A DNA stretch of 64,000 nt, taken from assembly GCA_964414815.1 (NCBI GenBank), contig CAYPXY010000002.1, positions 179,671-243,670 of the forward strand, written 5' to 3'. Source of the DNA: Mariniblastus sp964414815. GTDB taxonomy: Bacteria > Planctomycetota > Planctomycetia > Pirellulales > Pirellulaceae. The translations under genes and the position numbers were made by a program. Numbering within the stretch: the stretch's first letter is position 1; each line of letters begins with the position of its first letter. Below, piece after piece: positions 26,356 through 35,997 of the stretch. The notes beneath the pieces were generated by a model. It saw nothing but the letters and a program-made list of their open reading frames with translations. It had not been told where the DNA came from and made no database searches.

Positions 26356-28608
26356 ATGGAAATCCAAACGTTACAACCCGAAAGACTTCAGGTACTCTGC
26401 CTGCTGGGCGGTTTGATGGTCGTCTTGTGGCTCGCAAGAGCAAGCAGTCGCCGCGCGATGCGCTCGTTCGCGACGCCAGACCGTTTATCCCATATCTTGC
26501 CACGGACCGGTCAGCTTCGAACCGTTCTGTCCACCGTTTGGATACTGCTGTCGATGGGGTTGATCGTGGTGGCCCTGATCGATATTCGCTGGGGCAAGAC
26601 CATTCGTGATGTTCCGCAAAAAGGCATGGAAATAGTGTTTGCACTTGATGTGTCGCGCAGCATGATGGCGGAAGATACCGCTCCGAATCGGCTCGAAAGA
26701 GCAAAACAGGATATGGTTGACGTCATCAACGAAATGCAGGGCGACCGTATCGGACTGATTATTTTTGCGGGCGAGGCGAAACGATATTTGCCGATGACCA
26801 GCCACTATGAGGATTTCAAGCTGGCATTGGCCGAGGTTGGACCGCACCTGTTGTCGATAGGCGGAACGGACCTTGGACAGGCCCTCGAACTGGCGGCGAA
26901 AACGTTTCTGGATCAAAGTACCGATCACAAAGCAATTGTTCTGTTTACCGACGGTGAAGATCATGAAAGTCAAGCACTGGAAGTGGCGAAACGAATCCAT
27001 GCCGAGCAGGGAATCAGAATTTTCACGGTGGGGCTGGGGGATGCCGCTCAAGGTTCGCTGATCCCCGATCCTCGGCGCGGGAGTTCAGAAACGTATCTGA
27101 AGCACGGCGGGGAATGGGTGCGATCGAAGATGGACAGTCAGTTGCTCGAGCAGATTGCAACCCAAACTTCTGGGGCGTGGATTCCCGCCGGAACGAAGCA
27201 GGTCGATATGGGATCGGTCTATCGAAATTACATTGATGGGGTCGATACCAAGGAGTTTGAGACCCGATCGATCGAGGTCTATACGCCACGCTATCCGTGG
27301 TTTTTAGGGCTGGCGGTAGTGTTGCTGTTCGTCGAAGTTCTAACATCGTCCCCGTCCAATATGTGGGACCTCGATGAGACCCGTCTGGCGCCCAACCGAA
27401 TGACGAGTGGCACTTCATCCTCAACCGAGCCAGCCGAGCCAACCGAGCCAACCGAGCGGAAGTCGCTGGCGCAAGCTGCGGGTTGCCACCTCGTGCTGAT
27501 GTCGAGTTTGCTACTTGCCTCTGGGGGAATTGCGACGGATGACGTTGTTCGGCTTGCCGATCAGGCCAGGACGGCGCTGCAAGACAACGATGCGGATCGG
27601 GCGATCGAGCTTCTCGATGAAGCGCTTGCAAAACAGGACGATCTTCGCCTGGTTTTCAACAAAGGTGTGGCTCATTTCCAGAAAGGAGACTTCGAATCGG
27701 CCCGGCAGATGTTCGCTCGTGCGGCTGGATCGACCGATGCAGGTCTTGCGGCCCAAGCCCGCTACAATCTGGGGCACACGGAGTATTCGGAGGGGCTGAA
27801 ATTACTGGAAGGCGACTTGAGCGAGGACGAGGATAAAGATCATGCAGCGGCTCGTGAGAAATTGGTTTCGGCCTTGGGACATTTTCGAGCGACACTCAAA
27901 GCCAATCCGTCGGATGAAGATGCTCGCGCGAACCTCGAGCTGGCGCATCGACTGCTCAAGCGACTGACACCACAAGATCAAACACCCCCAGAGCCGCAAC
28001 CGAACCAACGGTTAGGCGAAGATCAGGATCAGAATCAGGAAAAACAGGACCCGCAGCAGAACGAAGAAAAACCATCTGACCAGGACGAGCAACAGGATCC
28101 GGCAAACGAGAACCAGGATCACAATGAAGGTGCCGACGGCCAGGATGATCAGGATCAACAAGATAAACAGGATTCATCATCCCAATCTGATCAGGAGACG
28201 AACGAGGATGAATCGGAATCATCCAGCCAATCGGATTCCGAAAGCTCGGAGGATGCTGGAGCATCGGAGAAGACCGACGAAGCCGATTCGAATCCGCAGC
28301 AAGATCAGAATCAAAAACAGAATCAGAACCAAATGGATCATGGAGAGAAACAGGATGAACCCTCATCGTCCCAGGAAAGTAGCGACCCACGCGATGGGAA
28401 TCCGCAGGATAACTCACAGATGCCTCCCCATCCATCCGCTCAGTCGTCCGGCAATCCGCCAGCAATGGAACCGCCTCGTCGTCAGGAAATCACTCAACAG
28501 GAGGCCGAGAAAATGTTGCAAGCCGTGCGGGACCGCGAGTTTCGCCGCCGGCTGATGCAGCAACAGCGTATGCAATCGCGGCGAATCCCGGTCGAACGGG
28601 ACTGGTAG
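26356..28608 (+). CDS. BatB/BatC-like VWA-TPR protein with long acidic tail
   Basis: A 750-residue fusion. An N-terminal membrane region is followed by a VWA domain with MIDAS LDVSRSMMAED and FTDGEDHE (about residues 95-290). A further helix lies near 315-330, then a short TEPAEPTEPTE repeat. TPR repeats span about 395-535 (ALAKQDDLRLVFNKGVAHFQ; ARYNLGHTEYSEG). A Gln/Asp/Glu/Ser-rich, surely disordered stretch spans about 545-700, and a basic C-terminus RRLMQQQRMQSRR ends the protein. In other bacteria BatB (VWA) and BatC (TPR) are separate; here they are one protein. It ends the plus-strand MoxR operon. Confidence 0.87.
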   Translation: MEIQTLQPERLQVLCLLGGLMVVLWLARASSRRAMRSFATPDRLSHILPRTGQLRTVLSTVWILLSMGLIVVALIDIRWGKTIRDVPQKGMEIVFALDVSRSMMAEDTAPNRLERAKQDMVDVINEMQGDRIGLIIFAGEAKRYLPMTSHYEDFKLALAEVGPHLLSIGGTDLGQALELAAKTFLDQSTDHKAIVLFTDGEDHESQALEVAKRIHAEQGIRIFTVGLGDAAQGSLIPDPRRGSSETYLKHGGEWVRSKMDSQLLEQIATQTSGAWIPAGTKQVDMGSVYRNYIDGVDTKEFETRSIEVYTPRYPWFLGLAVVLLFVEVLTSSPSNMWDLDETRLAPNRMTSGTSSSTEPAEPTEPTERKSLAQAAGCHLVLMSSLLLASGGIATDDVVRLADQARTALQDNDADRAIELLDEALAKQDDLRLVFNKGVAHFQKGDFESARQMFARAAGSTDAGLAAQARYNLGHTEYSEGLKLLEGDLSEDEDKDHAAAREKLVSALGHFRATLKANPSDEDARANLELAHRLLKRLTPQDQTPPEPQPNQRLGEDQDQNQEKQDPQQNEEKPSDQDEQQDPANENQDHNEGADGQDDQDQQDKQDSSSQSDQETNEDESESSSQSDSESSEDAGASEKTDEADSNPQQDQNQKQNQNQMDHGEKQDEPSSSQESSDPRDGNPQDNSQMPPHPSAQSSGNPPAMEPPRRQEITQQEAEKMLQAVRDREFRRRLMQQQRMQSRRIPVERDW

Positions 28609-28719
28609 GCTGGGATGTTTGGGTTGACTGATGGCTGGTCTTGCTGCTAAGCCGCAAATTCGCTATTTTTCGCGACCGCCAAATATTGGCGACGGGTCTC
28701 AGCCAAACAAGGACGTGTC

Positions 28720-29421
28720 ATGACTAGACAAGCGAACGCGAACTACCGGTTCCATTCAAGGCTAACCAACCCTCTTTATATGGGATTGGTAGCTTTGGCG
28801 ATTTGTGCTGCGCTAACCGCGACCACCGGTTGTCTGCCGCTCTTGGACCGTCTTGCCTATGTGGTTCGTGGATCCGATGTTCCGGCGCCTTACAATGGGC
28901 TGGAAAAAAAACGCACCGCGATCATCTGCGTTTCGGAGGCTTCGGCTTTCGGCCCCGACAGTCTGTCCAAATCAATTGAGCGGGTGCTTTGCAATTCGCT
29001 ATTGATGAATGTAAAGAAGATCCAGTTGGTTCCGCAAATCGAAATCGAAAAATGGATCGACGAAAATGAGTGGCAAGGAAGTGACATGGTGGCGCTGGGC
29101 AAGGGGGTCAAGGCCGAGCGTCTGGTGGTAGTCGAATTGAGCAACTACTCGATCCATGAAGGAAAGACACTTCACAAGGGCTCTGCCAACGTTGTCATGA
29201 CGGTGTATGAACTGGACAACAAGAAGGGCCCGACGGTCGCCCATACGTTTGAGATGCGCGATTATCAGTTCCCGAAGAACGGTCGACCGGCTCTGCAGTC
29301 TTCAGATCGCCAGTTCGAAGAGTTTTTCCTCGCCCGGGTTTGCCGGTTGCTTTCCAATCAATTCCATAAACACGATCGTTTCGACAGCTTTGCCGATGAG
29401 GCGATGCTGGGAATGCAATAG
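28720..29421 (+). CDS. Putative lipoprotein, unknown function
   Basis: A 233-residue protein with an N-terminal hydrophobic segment ending TATTGC (about residues 34-39), a lipobox that suggests lipid attachment after export. The rest is a soluble alpha/beta region (TAIICVSEASAFGPDSL; RLVVVELSNYSIHEG). This pattern resembles planctomycete hypothetical proteins near MoxR clusters, and I know no function for it. AAGGAC precedes ATG at 28720. It sits between two converging MoxR-DUF58 clusters. Ten bases after its stop lies GGCGACCGGCCGGTAAG, a fragment of element C. Confidence 0.72.
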   Translation: MTRQANANYRFHSRLTNPLYMGLVALAICAALTATTGCLPLLDRLAYVVRGSDVPAPYNGLEKKRTAIICVSEASAFGPDSLSKSIERVLCNSLLMNVKKIQLVPQIEIEKWIDENEWQGSDMVALGKGVKAERLVVVELSNYSIHEGKTLHKGSANVVMTVYELDNKKGPTVAHTFEMRDYQFPKNGRPALQSSDRQFEEFFLARVCRLLSNQFHKHDRFDSFADEAMLGMQ

Positions 29422-29573
29422 GTTTTCGGGCGTAAGGCGACCGGCCGGTAAGATCATACGAGAATGAGTTGTGTCATTTTCTGATCAGGAATGAGGTGGC
29501 CGAAGACAAACTGTCCAGTTACAAGATGGAATTCTGTTCTTTCGTTCCCCACCGAGTTCATTCGGCGGAAACC

Positions 29574-30458
29574 TTACACCATCTGCAACAACTCGGCTCG
29601 CACTAACTCACTTAAATTCCAGTCATCGACCACATCTTCGGCGACCAGCGTGACCATACTCGCTCCCACGGATCGGGCGGCGGAATTCCAATGGCCCAAG
29701 TGGCGGGACAGGTTGTCGCGATAACGCTGCTGAGCCACTGCGTCTACGAATACTTCTTTCAGTTGGTGCGTCTCGCAATCGACCAATCGAACGTTGCCGC
29801 GTTGGGGCGGATCGACGTCGGTTCGGGCCAGCACTTGTACGATAAACACGGCGGCCGCTTGATGAGCCAGCGGTTGCAGAATCGTCATCGGCTCCGCTTC
29901 AAATAGCAAGTCACTCACTAACACGCGAATGCCGTGCGGGCGCCAGCGTGGTGGATGCCGGTGTAACGTTTCAGCCAACGAGCCGGCGTGATCGAGCATC
30001 ATCCCGGCCCAAGCGGACGGGGCATCCGAGCCGTTTTCCACCAAGGTGCAGACGGCTCGTGCCAGGTACATGGCGTGAGTAAAACTGCTATTGTCGGCGG
30101 CGGTGGTCAGCACGGCAGCCAGCCCCAGCGCGGCCTGTGCCTTGGCGGTATCGGCCAGCGACATCGAAAGCGATCCATCGAGAAGCAAATCCAGATGCGG
30201 ATTGACTTCTTCGTGATGTAGCTTGACGGTCAGCTTGTCCGACCGCGCGTAGGCGGACCAGTCGATGTGCCGCAAATCATCGCCCGGCTGGTATTCGCGA
30301 TGGTCCTTAAATTCAAGCGATGCACCGGCTCGCCGCCCAAGCTGCATGCCAATCAATCCCAGTGGAGATCGCCGCGTCGCCGCCAGCGCGTACCGCATCC
30401 CCACGCGTTGGCCGTCGATCAGGTACTGGTGGTAGGAGGTGTCCATCATTCTCGCCAT
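29574..30458 (-). CDS. DUF58 protein (cluster 2)
   Basis: A 294-residue DUF58 protein with the signature LEFKDHREYQPGDDLRHIDW (about residues 49-68) and a VWA-like C-terminal half (LDLLLDGSLSMSL; VLVSDLLFE). It is a distant paralogue of the plus-strand DUF58 at 23358. ATG at 30458 is chosen, preceded by GAGAG; ATGs at 30449 and 30446 are close alternatives. It is the last gene of a minus-strand operon that contains its own MoxR, an ABC transporter and two membrane proteins. Converges on the lipoprotein gene. Confidence 0.88.
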   Translation of the reverse strand: MARMMDTSYHQYLIDGQRVGMRYALAATRRSPLGLIGMQLGRRAGASLEFKDHREYQPGDDLRHIDWSAYARSDKLTVKLHHEEVNPHLDLLLDGSLSMSLADTAKAQAALGLAAVLTTAADNSSFTHAMYLARAVCTLVENGSDAPSAWAGMMLDHAGSLAETLHRHPPRWRPHGIRVLVSDLLFEAEPMTILQPLAHQAAAVFIVQVLARTDVDPPQRGNVRLVDCETHQLKEVFVDAVAQQRYRDNLSRHLGHWNSAARSVGASMVTLVAEDVVDDWNLSELVRAELLQMV

Positions 30459-30518
30459 CAAACTCTCGTTCCTGCCAGACGAGCTGGCAGGGAGCATTCG
30501 CCTTCAACCACTCCCGTT

Positions 30519-31985
30519 TCAAATGTCTTGCTTGTGATCCACAGGCGGGCGGAATAGTCGTATCTGCCCCAAGATCCACGGGAGTGCGATGATAGTCAGG
30601 AATGTTGAGTACGAACCGTACAGCAAAATCGCGTCATGGCTCACCTCTTCGTGATCGACAATAATGAAGGGGTTCAGCAACGACAGAAAACTATGACTGG
30701 AGTACCTATACATGCCCATTTCGCTGGCTGAGACAATGATCAGCAGAAGGGCCATCACCACCGCCAGAGTCCAGGTATGCTCGGGCCTGAGCCACTTCGA
30801 CAGCAGGTAACGGCGGACCAGCATCGCCGTCATCGCAAACGCATAGAAGTACAGCATCAGTGCGACCGTAAAACTAAATATCTCTGGCGTCGTCATCACC
30901 GACAGAATCGGCTCAGCGGAGGACCGGCCGATCACGATGGTCAAGACAAAACCTAACCATGCCCAGACCAGCCCGCCTGCCGCTCCGCTGTAAAAAACAA
31001 ATGCGATTCTGCGCAACACCGGATTACGGGGAATGGAACTCGCCACTCGTGGCCCCCAGCTTTCCCGCTCGCACACCGCGATTACCGTGCAGATTCCGAA
31101 AAAGAGTCCACTAAAAAAGACCCACATCTCCACGGGTGCTGAATCAAGATAGTAGACGGCGTTTCCAATGGCAAACATGCCCATCAGCGCCCAAACAATG
31201 GTTGTCGTGATCCGAACCGGCAACATTCGGTTGGCCGATGGCGGACGAACGAGCGCCACCGTCCAAACGTACAACAATGCCATGACGCAGCTTGCAATCA
31301 GCGCGAATACACTCGCCGGCAGCCAGAATTCCTTGGTGCCCATCGAGCTTGCGATGCCTCGCTGAAGGACGTCGTAGGATATTTCCATCGTCATGGCAAA
31401 CGCCGCCCCCATCGCGCCGAGCAATCCCAGCGCCAACAATATGCGGAGTCCTCGGTTGGTCGAGATACTGGCGACCAGCAACCCCAGCATCACCGAGATG
31501 GATACGATCACGAAACTGATGACCAGTACAATCAGGATCGACGGCAGATCGACACCCCGCATCAGGAACGTCACCGTCATAAACGGCATGCAGGCCGAGT
31601 AGATCAGTCCGGCCAGAATCAGCGATGCCAGTAGTTTTCCCCACACGATCGCGCGGGCCGGAATGGTGGTAATAAACATCAGATCAACATTGACATCACT
31701 TCGTTCGGCTGCCAGACGAACCCCCGCATACGCCGGCAGGAATAGCAAACAAACGGCCAGCAGAATCCCCTGCAAGGTCATCAGCGCACTTCGGCCCATT
31801 TCAAAGTCGCTCAGAGCCGTATCCGAAAGCAGGAACGCCGCCACCGTGGCCAGCGAGATCAGCAAGAACAGCATCAGGATCGAAGCGATGAATCGACCGT
31901 TGATGGCTTGACGCAACTCCTTGACGACAATGGGATTGATCTTGTCGTCCAGGCGATTCAACCAGGGTTGTGATGGGGTACTCAA
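30519..31985 (-). CDS. ABC-2-type permease (cluster 2)
   Basis: A 488-residue membrane protein with about twelve hydrophobic segments, starting with a soluble N-terminus that contains NPIVVKELRQAINGR, as in ABC-2 permeases of the YhhJ/NatB kind. Its ATG overlaps the stop of the ATPase gene (ATGA, 31982-31985), so the two form one transporter. The substrate is unknown. Coupling of an ABC-2 exporter to MoxR and DUF58 genes in one operon is a recurring arrangement in planctomycetes as far as I know; the direction of transport is presumably outward. Confidence 0.85.
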   Translation of the reverse strand: MSTPSQPWLNRLDDKINPIVVKELRQAINGRFIASILMLFLLISLATVAAFLLSDTALSDFEMGRSALMTLQGILLAVCLLFLPAYAGVRLAAERSDVNVDLMFITTIPARAIVWGKLLASLILAGLIYSACMPFMTVTFLMRGVDLPSILIVLVISFVIVSISVMLGLLVASISTNRGLRILLALGLLGAMGAAFAMTMEISYDVLQRGIASSMGTKEFWLPASVFALIASCVMALLYVWTVALVRPPSANRMLPVRITTTIVWALMGMFAIGNAVYYLDSAPVEMWVFFSGLFFGICTVIAVCERESWGPRVASSIPRNPVLRRIAFVFYSGAAGGLVWAWLGFVLTIVIGRSSAEPILSVMTTPEIFSFTVALMLYFYAFAMTAMLVRRYLLSKWLRPEHTWTLAVVMALLLIIVSASEMGMYRYSSHSFLSLLNPFIIVDHEEVSHDAILLYGSYSTFLTIIALPWILGQIRLFRPPVDHKQDI

Positions 31986-32932
31986 CTGACCTCTCCCTTG
32001 GTAATGCTCATGAATATCTCTTCGAGTCTGGCCCGGCGCTGAGCGAATTCGACGATCTTGAACTGCCGGCGAATCAACTCGGCCAGCATTTGGTACGCCA
32101 TCTCTTCGTCGCCGGTGAACTCGACCTCGGCTTGCAGTCCCGCGATGCGAACCTCTTCGACCCCAGGCATTTCCAGCAGCGCCTTGTGCAAAGGTTCGAC
32201 AGGCCCGAGCGGGCGGATAATTAGTTTGATGAGCGGCTGACTTCCCTGATCCGCCGAAGTGGCTCCGCTGATGATTTGTTCCATCGTACCGGCGGCCACG
32301 ATGCGTCCGTGCTCGATGATCACGGCTCCGTCGCTAATTTCCGCCAACTCGGTCAGGATATGCGAGCTGATCAGGATCGCCTTGCCCCGTTCACCGAGAA
32401 CTTTCAACAGTTCTCGCAGCTCCACCCGTGCTCGCGGATCCAGCCCGGCGGCCGGTTCATCCAGCACCAACAATGGCGGGTCGTGAATGATTGCCCGAGC
32501 CAGCGACACTCGCTGTTTCATCCCCTTGCTCAGCGCATTGAGCATCTTGTCGCGAATACCGGTCAGGTTGGTAAACTCTTCCGCCGACTCGACGACTTGG
32601 CGGCGCCTCGGCGAACGAATGCCGTAGGCCCGCGCGAAAAAATCGAGGTACTCGTGAACGCTCAGGTCGCGATGCGTCGGCAGCAGGTCGGGCATGTAGC
32701 CCACCAAAAACCGGGCCGCCTCCGGATTATCCGAAACACTCGTTCCGTCGATCGTGATCTCGCCAGACGTTGGCTCGTCGAGCGTCGCCAGAATTCGCAT
32801 GGTCGTCGTCTTGCCCGCTCCATTGGGACCGATGAAACCGAACACTTGGCCGCTCTCGAACGAAAAGCTGATGTCATCGACCGCTTTCGTTGTGCCGAAA
32901 TGCCGTTTCAGATTTTTTACTTCGACTTTCAT
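31982..32932 (-). CDS. ABC transporter ATP-binding protein (cluster 2)
   Basis: A 316-residue ABC ATPase. Walker A GPNGAGKTTT (about residues 35-44), signature LSKGMKQRVSLARAI (about 135-149), Walker B LLVLDEPAAGLD and the switch His in ISSHIL are all intact. A C-terminal extension of about 90 residues follows, as in NatA-type exporters. Pairs with the overlapping permease gene. Preceded by a 67-base gap after the membrane protein gene upstream. Confidence 0.92.
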   Translation of the reverse strand: MKVEVKNLKRHFGTTKAVDDISFSFESGQVFGFIGPNGAGKTTTMRILATLDEPTSGEITIDGTSVSDNPEAARFLVGYMPDLLPTHRDLSVHEYLDFFARAYGIRSPRRRQVVESAEEFTNLTGIRDKMLNALSKGMKQRVSLARAIIHDPPLLVLDEPAAGLDPRARVELRELLKVLGERGKAILISSHILTELAEISDGAVIIEHGRIVAAGTMEQIISGATSADQGSQPLIKLIIRPLGPVEPLHKALLEMPGVEEVRIAGLQAEVEFTGDEEMAYQMLAELIRRQFKIVEFAQRRARLEEIFMSITKGEVS

Positions 32933-32999
32933 TCGATCTCACCCACGATTCCTGGACTACATCCCATGCTATTGGCGTGTTACACACGCCCTACCCCTT

Positions 33000-34940
33000 T
33001 CATTCGATTTCACCCACGATACCGATGACCACGGCGGATGCTTTGCGTTTCGAACGAGCCGTTACGCCCGATTCGATGAACGGGTTTTCGGCCAGTCTCG
33101 CCATATAGGTTCCAGGCAGCAGCTCCGCACTACGAATGACGAACTGATGGTCGAGGTGCCCGAACGAATGGATCCAGTTTCGCTGATAGATTCTGCGCCA
33201 CGCAGCTGGATCGACGGACGCCAGTGCTTGTTCCGTGTCGAGTGCCGGGTTGACCTTGGTTCCTTCGTCGGCACCGGTATCTACGCCCGCTTCGGTCGAA
33301 CCCGAGGAAGCAGACGGATTACTTGGCAGAGTCAATCTCGTCAGCTTGACCGCCTGACCAGCCGCCACGTCCGATGACTCGTAGACATTGCCTTGCAAAT
33401 CTTTGTAGTAGATTTTATCCACGCTCGCTCCCAGACCATTGACGATGCTGAGCGATCCGTCGGATTCTCGTTTGAAGTTAATCCGTTCGCGAACCGTCAC
33501 GGAGGGCTTACGCACCAGAAAGTGTGCCGGGACGCGCGAGACCACCCATCCGGTCGCCAGTTGTTGATGATCTGTCCAGTCGATCGTGCGCGAGCGACCT
33601 TCGTTGCCGTAACTGTAGTGGTTCGAGCCGATTTGCGGAGTAAGCTCCGTGTCGCGCGAATAGTGCAACCCGCCACTCGGAGTCAGCGGCATGTAGTACG
33701 CCGTCCACCCGAGCGTCACCGCTCGTTGGTGTTGCTGATCCAGGATGGTGATCCCTGCGGTGCGTTCGGTACCGGTCCATCCTTCGGCCGACATCGCGTA
33801 AACCCATATCGCTGCACAAAACAACATCGAGATCAACGGCACCGTCCACAGCAGCCATATCCGGCGTCGTTTCCGCTCCAGCCAATACAGGTTTACCGGA
33901 CCGATCAACACCGCAAACCCGATCATCAGCGCCAGCAGCCCCTTGACGGGGATAGTCACTTTTTCGATCACAGGAAATTCCGTGTTGGCTTGGCTGGCTT
34001 CGCGATTATATTGAAAAGGCACTGAAGTGTGATTCCAATGTTCTTGCATCCGCTCCCACTGTGAGATCTCGATTGCGGACAGATCATTTGTGTTAGATGT
34101 CACACACACGCCAAAGCCCAAGTAATATTCGCTCATCTCTGGGGACGAGCCGGAATCTTGTTTCGCCTGCCAGTCGCGCGGGGGTTGCCAGTCCCCCAAT
34201 ACCATCAGTGTTCCGCCCACGGCCACGTACTGACGCAACGCTTCCAACACGCCTGGCGGAGCAACTTTCAGATCGGCAGCACCGAGCGCGACGCCATCGT
34301 ATCGTGAATAGCTCAACCACTGTACGGACCACTGGTCGATTCCGACCTCGGATACGAACACTCCAAACTCCGACGTTGATGAGGAATGATAAACGGTATG
34401 ACTGGAGGTACCGGATGGCGTAATCGAAAGGGCTGACGATGCCTGGGCATAAAACGTCGCCCCCAGCGTCTTGCTGACCAACACTCGGGTGGTTTGGGTT
34501 GGCGAGCCGAAGTAGTGATCAGAGGGGCCGTGGTTGGCGAAATTCGCAGTGATCTCGCGCCGGGTTCCGTTGACCACCGCGCTTACACTACTACCATAGG
34601 ACAGAGACAGTGGAGGCTGAAACAACGATACATCCATCGACGCTCCCGGTGCCAATACTACGCGCCGGCTGATATTACTGATGTAGTTGCCGTTGCGGCT
34701 ATAAACTTGCGCAGGAAGACTCAGCGTGACTCGTTTTTCCTGATCCTTCGAACGGTTGATCAGATGAAAACGATGTTCGTAGTAACCGTGATGTGTATCG
34801 TCGCCTCCCACACTGGTGGGGGGCGACGCGGCGATGATGGTGACTTCATTGTCGTTGTTGGCATGGACTGCGGATACCGCCAGCCAGACTCCCAACCAAC
34901 ATCCGATTGCCGTAGCGAACACGCGCTTCGAGCTACTCAC
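33000..34940 (-). CDS. Large exported membrane protein of MoxR cluster 2, unknown function
   Basis: A 646-residue protein with a signal peptide (ATAIGCWLGVWLAVSAVHA), a long extracytoplasmic region of beta-sandwich character, a segment GGTLMVLGDWQPP reminiscent of glutamine-amidotransferase-like or flavodoxin-like folds seen in such proteins, then two membrane helices (LLALMIGFAVLIGPVNLYW; LLWTVPLISMLFCAAIWVY, about residues 340-395), and another exported domain. ATG at 34940 overlaps the end of the MoxR gene by eight bases. The layout matches uncharacterised membrane proteins that accompany MoxR/DUF58 systems. Probably the membrane scaffold of the system; function inferred from place only. 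Confidence 0.75.
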   Translation of the reverse strand: MSSSKRVFATAIGCWLGVWLAVSAVHANNDNEVTIIAASPPTSVGGDDTHHGYYEHRFHLINRSKDQEKRVTLSLPAQVYSRNGNYISNISRRVVLAPGASMDVSLFQPPLSLSYGSSVSAVVNGTRREITANFANHGPSDHYFGSPTQTTRVLVSKTLGATFYAQASSALSITPSGTSSHTVYHSSSTSEFGVFVSEVGIDQWSVQWLSYSRYDGVALGAADLKVAPPGVLEALRQYVAVGGTLMVLGDWQPPRDWQAKQDSGSSPEMSEYYLGFGVCVTSNTNDLSAIEISQWERMQEHWNHTSVPFQYNREASQANTEFPVIEKVTIPVKGLLALMIGFAVLIGPVNLYWLERKRRRIWLLWTVPLISMLFCAAIWVYAMSAEGWTGTERTAGITILDQQHQRAVTLGWTAYYMPLTPSGGLHYSRDTELTPQIGSNHYSYGNEGRSRTIDWTDHQQLATGWVVSRVPAHFLVRKPSVTVRERINFKRESDGSLSIVNGLGASVDKIYYKDLQGNVYESSDVAAGQAVKLTRLTLPSNPSASSGSTEAGVDTGADEGTKVNPALDTEQALASVDPAAWRRIYQRNWIHSFGHLDHQFVIRSAELLPGTYMARLAENPFIESGVTARSKRKASAVVIGIVGEIE

Positions 34941-35997
34941 GGGGCGCTACCTCCATATCACTCGGCAGGTTCAGTCCCGCCTCGTCCAGTTTCGACGTGA
35001 GCTGCTCGATGACGGTCTGAGGGCCGACCCCGTCGAATTTTGATTTGTAGTTGAGCAACACCCGATGGTTCAGCACGGCACCGGCCACCGCGCGGACGTC
35101 CTCGAAACCCACTGTTGGCCGGCCCGCGATCAGTGCGTGCGCCCGAGCCGCTTCCGCCATGGCAATCGCGGCCCGGGGTGACCCACCGTATTGCACGTAG
35201 TCACGAACGATCTGCACGGTCTCCGCGCTGTCCGGATGCGTGGCCGCCGTCAGACGTGCGATGTATCTCGACACGGGCCGAGGCAGAAAAATCTGGTCCA
35301 TGACTTGAAACAACTGGTTCAACTCTGTTTCGCTCAGCGCCCACTGCGGAGCTGGCGGTTGACCTCGACGACGCGTTGTGATGATCCGTTCCATCACGTC
35401 GACGTCGGCTCCCGAAACATGCAGCTTGAACAGAAAGCGATCCAATTGAGCTTCGGGCAGTGGATACGTTCCTTCCAGCTCGACCGGATTTTGTGACGCC
35501 AGGACGAAAAATGGATCAGGCAGTGACCGCGTCGTGCCCATCAACGTCACACTTCGCTCCTGCATTGCTTCCAGAAGTGCCGACTGCGTTTTCGGGCTGG
35601 CGCGATTGATCTCGTCGGCTAGTAGAATGTTCGTGAAGATGGGGCCGGGCTGGAAAGTGATTTCTCGGCGCCCCGACTCGGTTTCCTGGAGGATGTGGTT
35701 GCCAAGGATATCGCCCGGCATCAGGTCGGGAGTGAACTGCACGCGACTGAACGTCAGGCTCATCACGTCGCCCAGCGCCCGGATGAGCGCCGTCTTGCCG
35801 ACCCCTGGCAAGCCTTCGAGCAAGATGTGGCCACGCGAAAGAATGCCCACCACCACCATGCGGTGCAGATCGGATCGACCCAACAGAATCCGATCCAATT
35901 CGCTCAGCACTCGGCGAGCCATTTCCGCAGCAGGCTGAATCTCTTCGGGCGTTAAAACCTTGGTGGCTATGGAGGGGTTTGTAGAGACTTGTGACAT
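34933..35997 (-). CDS. MoxR-family AAA+ ATPase (cluster 2)
   Basis: A 354-residue MoxR ATPase with Walker A EGLPGVGKTALIRAL (about residues 60-74), Walker B ILLADEINRASPKTQSALLE and sensor LASQNPVELEGTYPLPEAQLDRF. It differs from the cluster 1 MoxR in sequence across its length, so it is an old paralogue rather than a recent copy. Its start codon directly follows the stop of the coiled-coil gene upstream (TGAATG). Expected to remodel the DUF58 or membrane partners encoded downstream. Confidence 0.92.
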   Translation of the reverse strand: MSQVSTNPSIATKVLTPEEIQPAAEMARRVLSELDRILLGRSDLHRMVVVGILSRGHILLEGLPGVGKTALIRALGDVMSLTFSRVQFTPDLMPGDILGNHILQETESGRREITFQPGPIFTNILLADEINRASPKTQSALLEAMQERSVTLMGTTRSLPDPFFVLASQNPVELEGTYPLPEAQLDRFLFKLHVSGADVDVMERIITTRRRGQPPAPQWALSETELNQLFQVMDQIFLPRPVSRYIARLTAATHPDSAETVQIVRDYVQYGGSPRAAIAMAEAARAHALIAGRPTVGFEDVRAVAGAVLNHRVLLNYKSKFDGVGPQTVIEQLTSKLDEAGLNLPSDMEVAPRE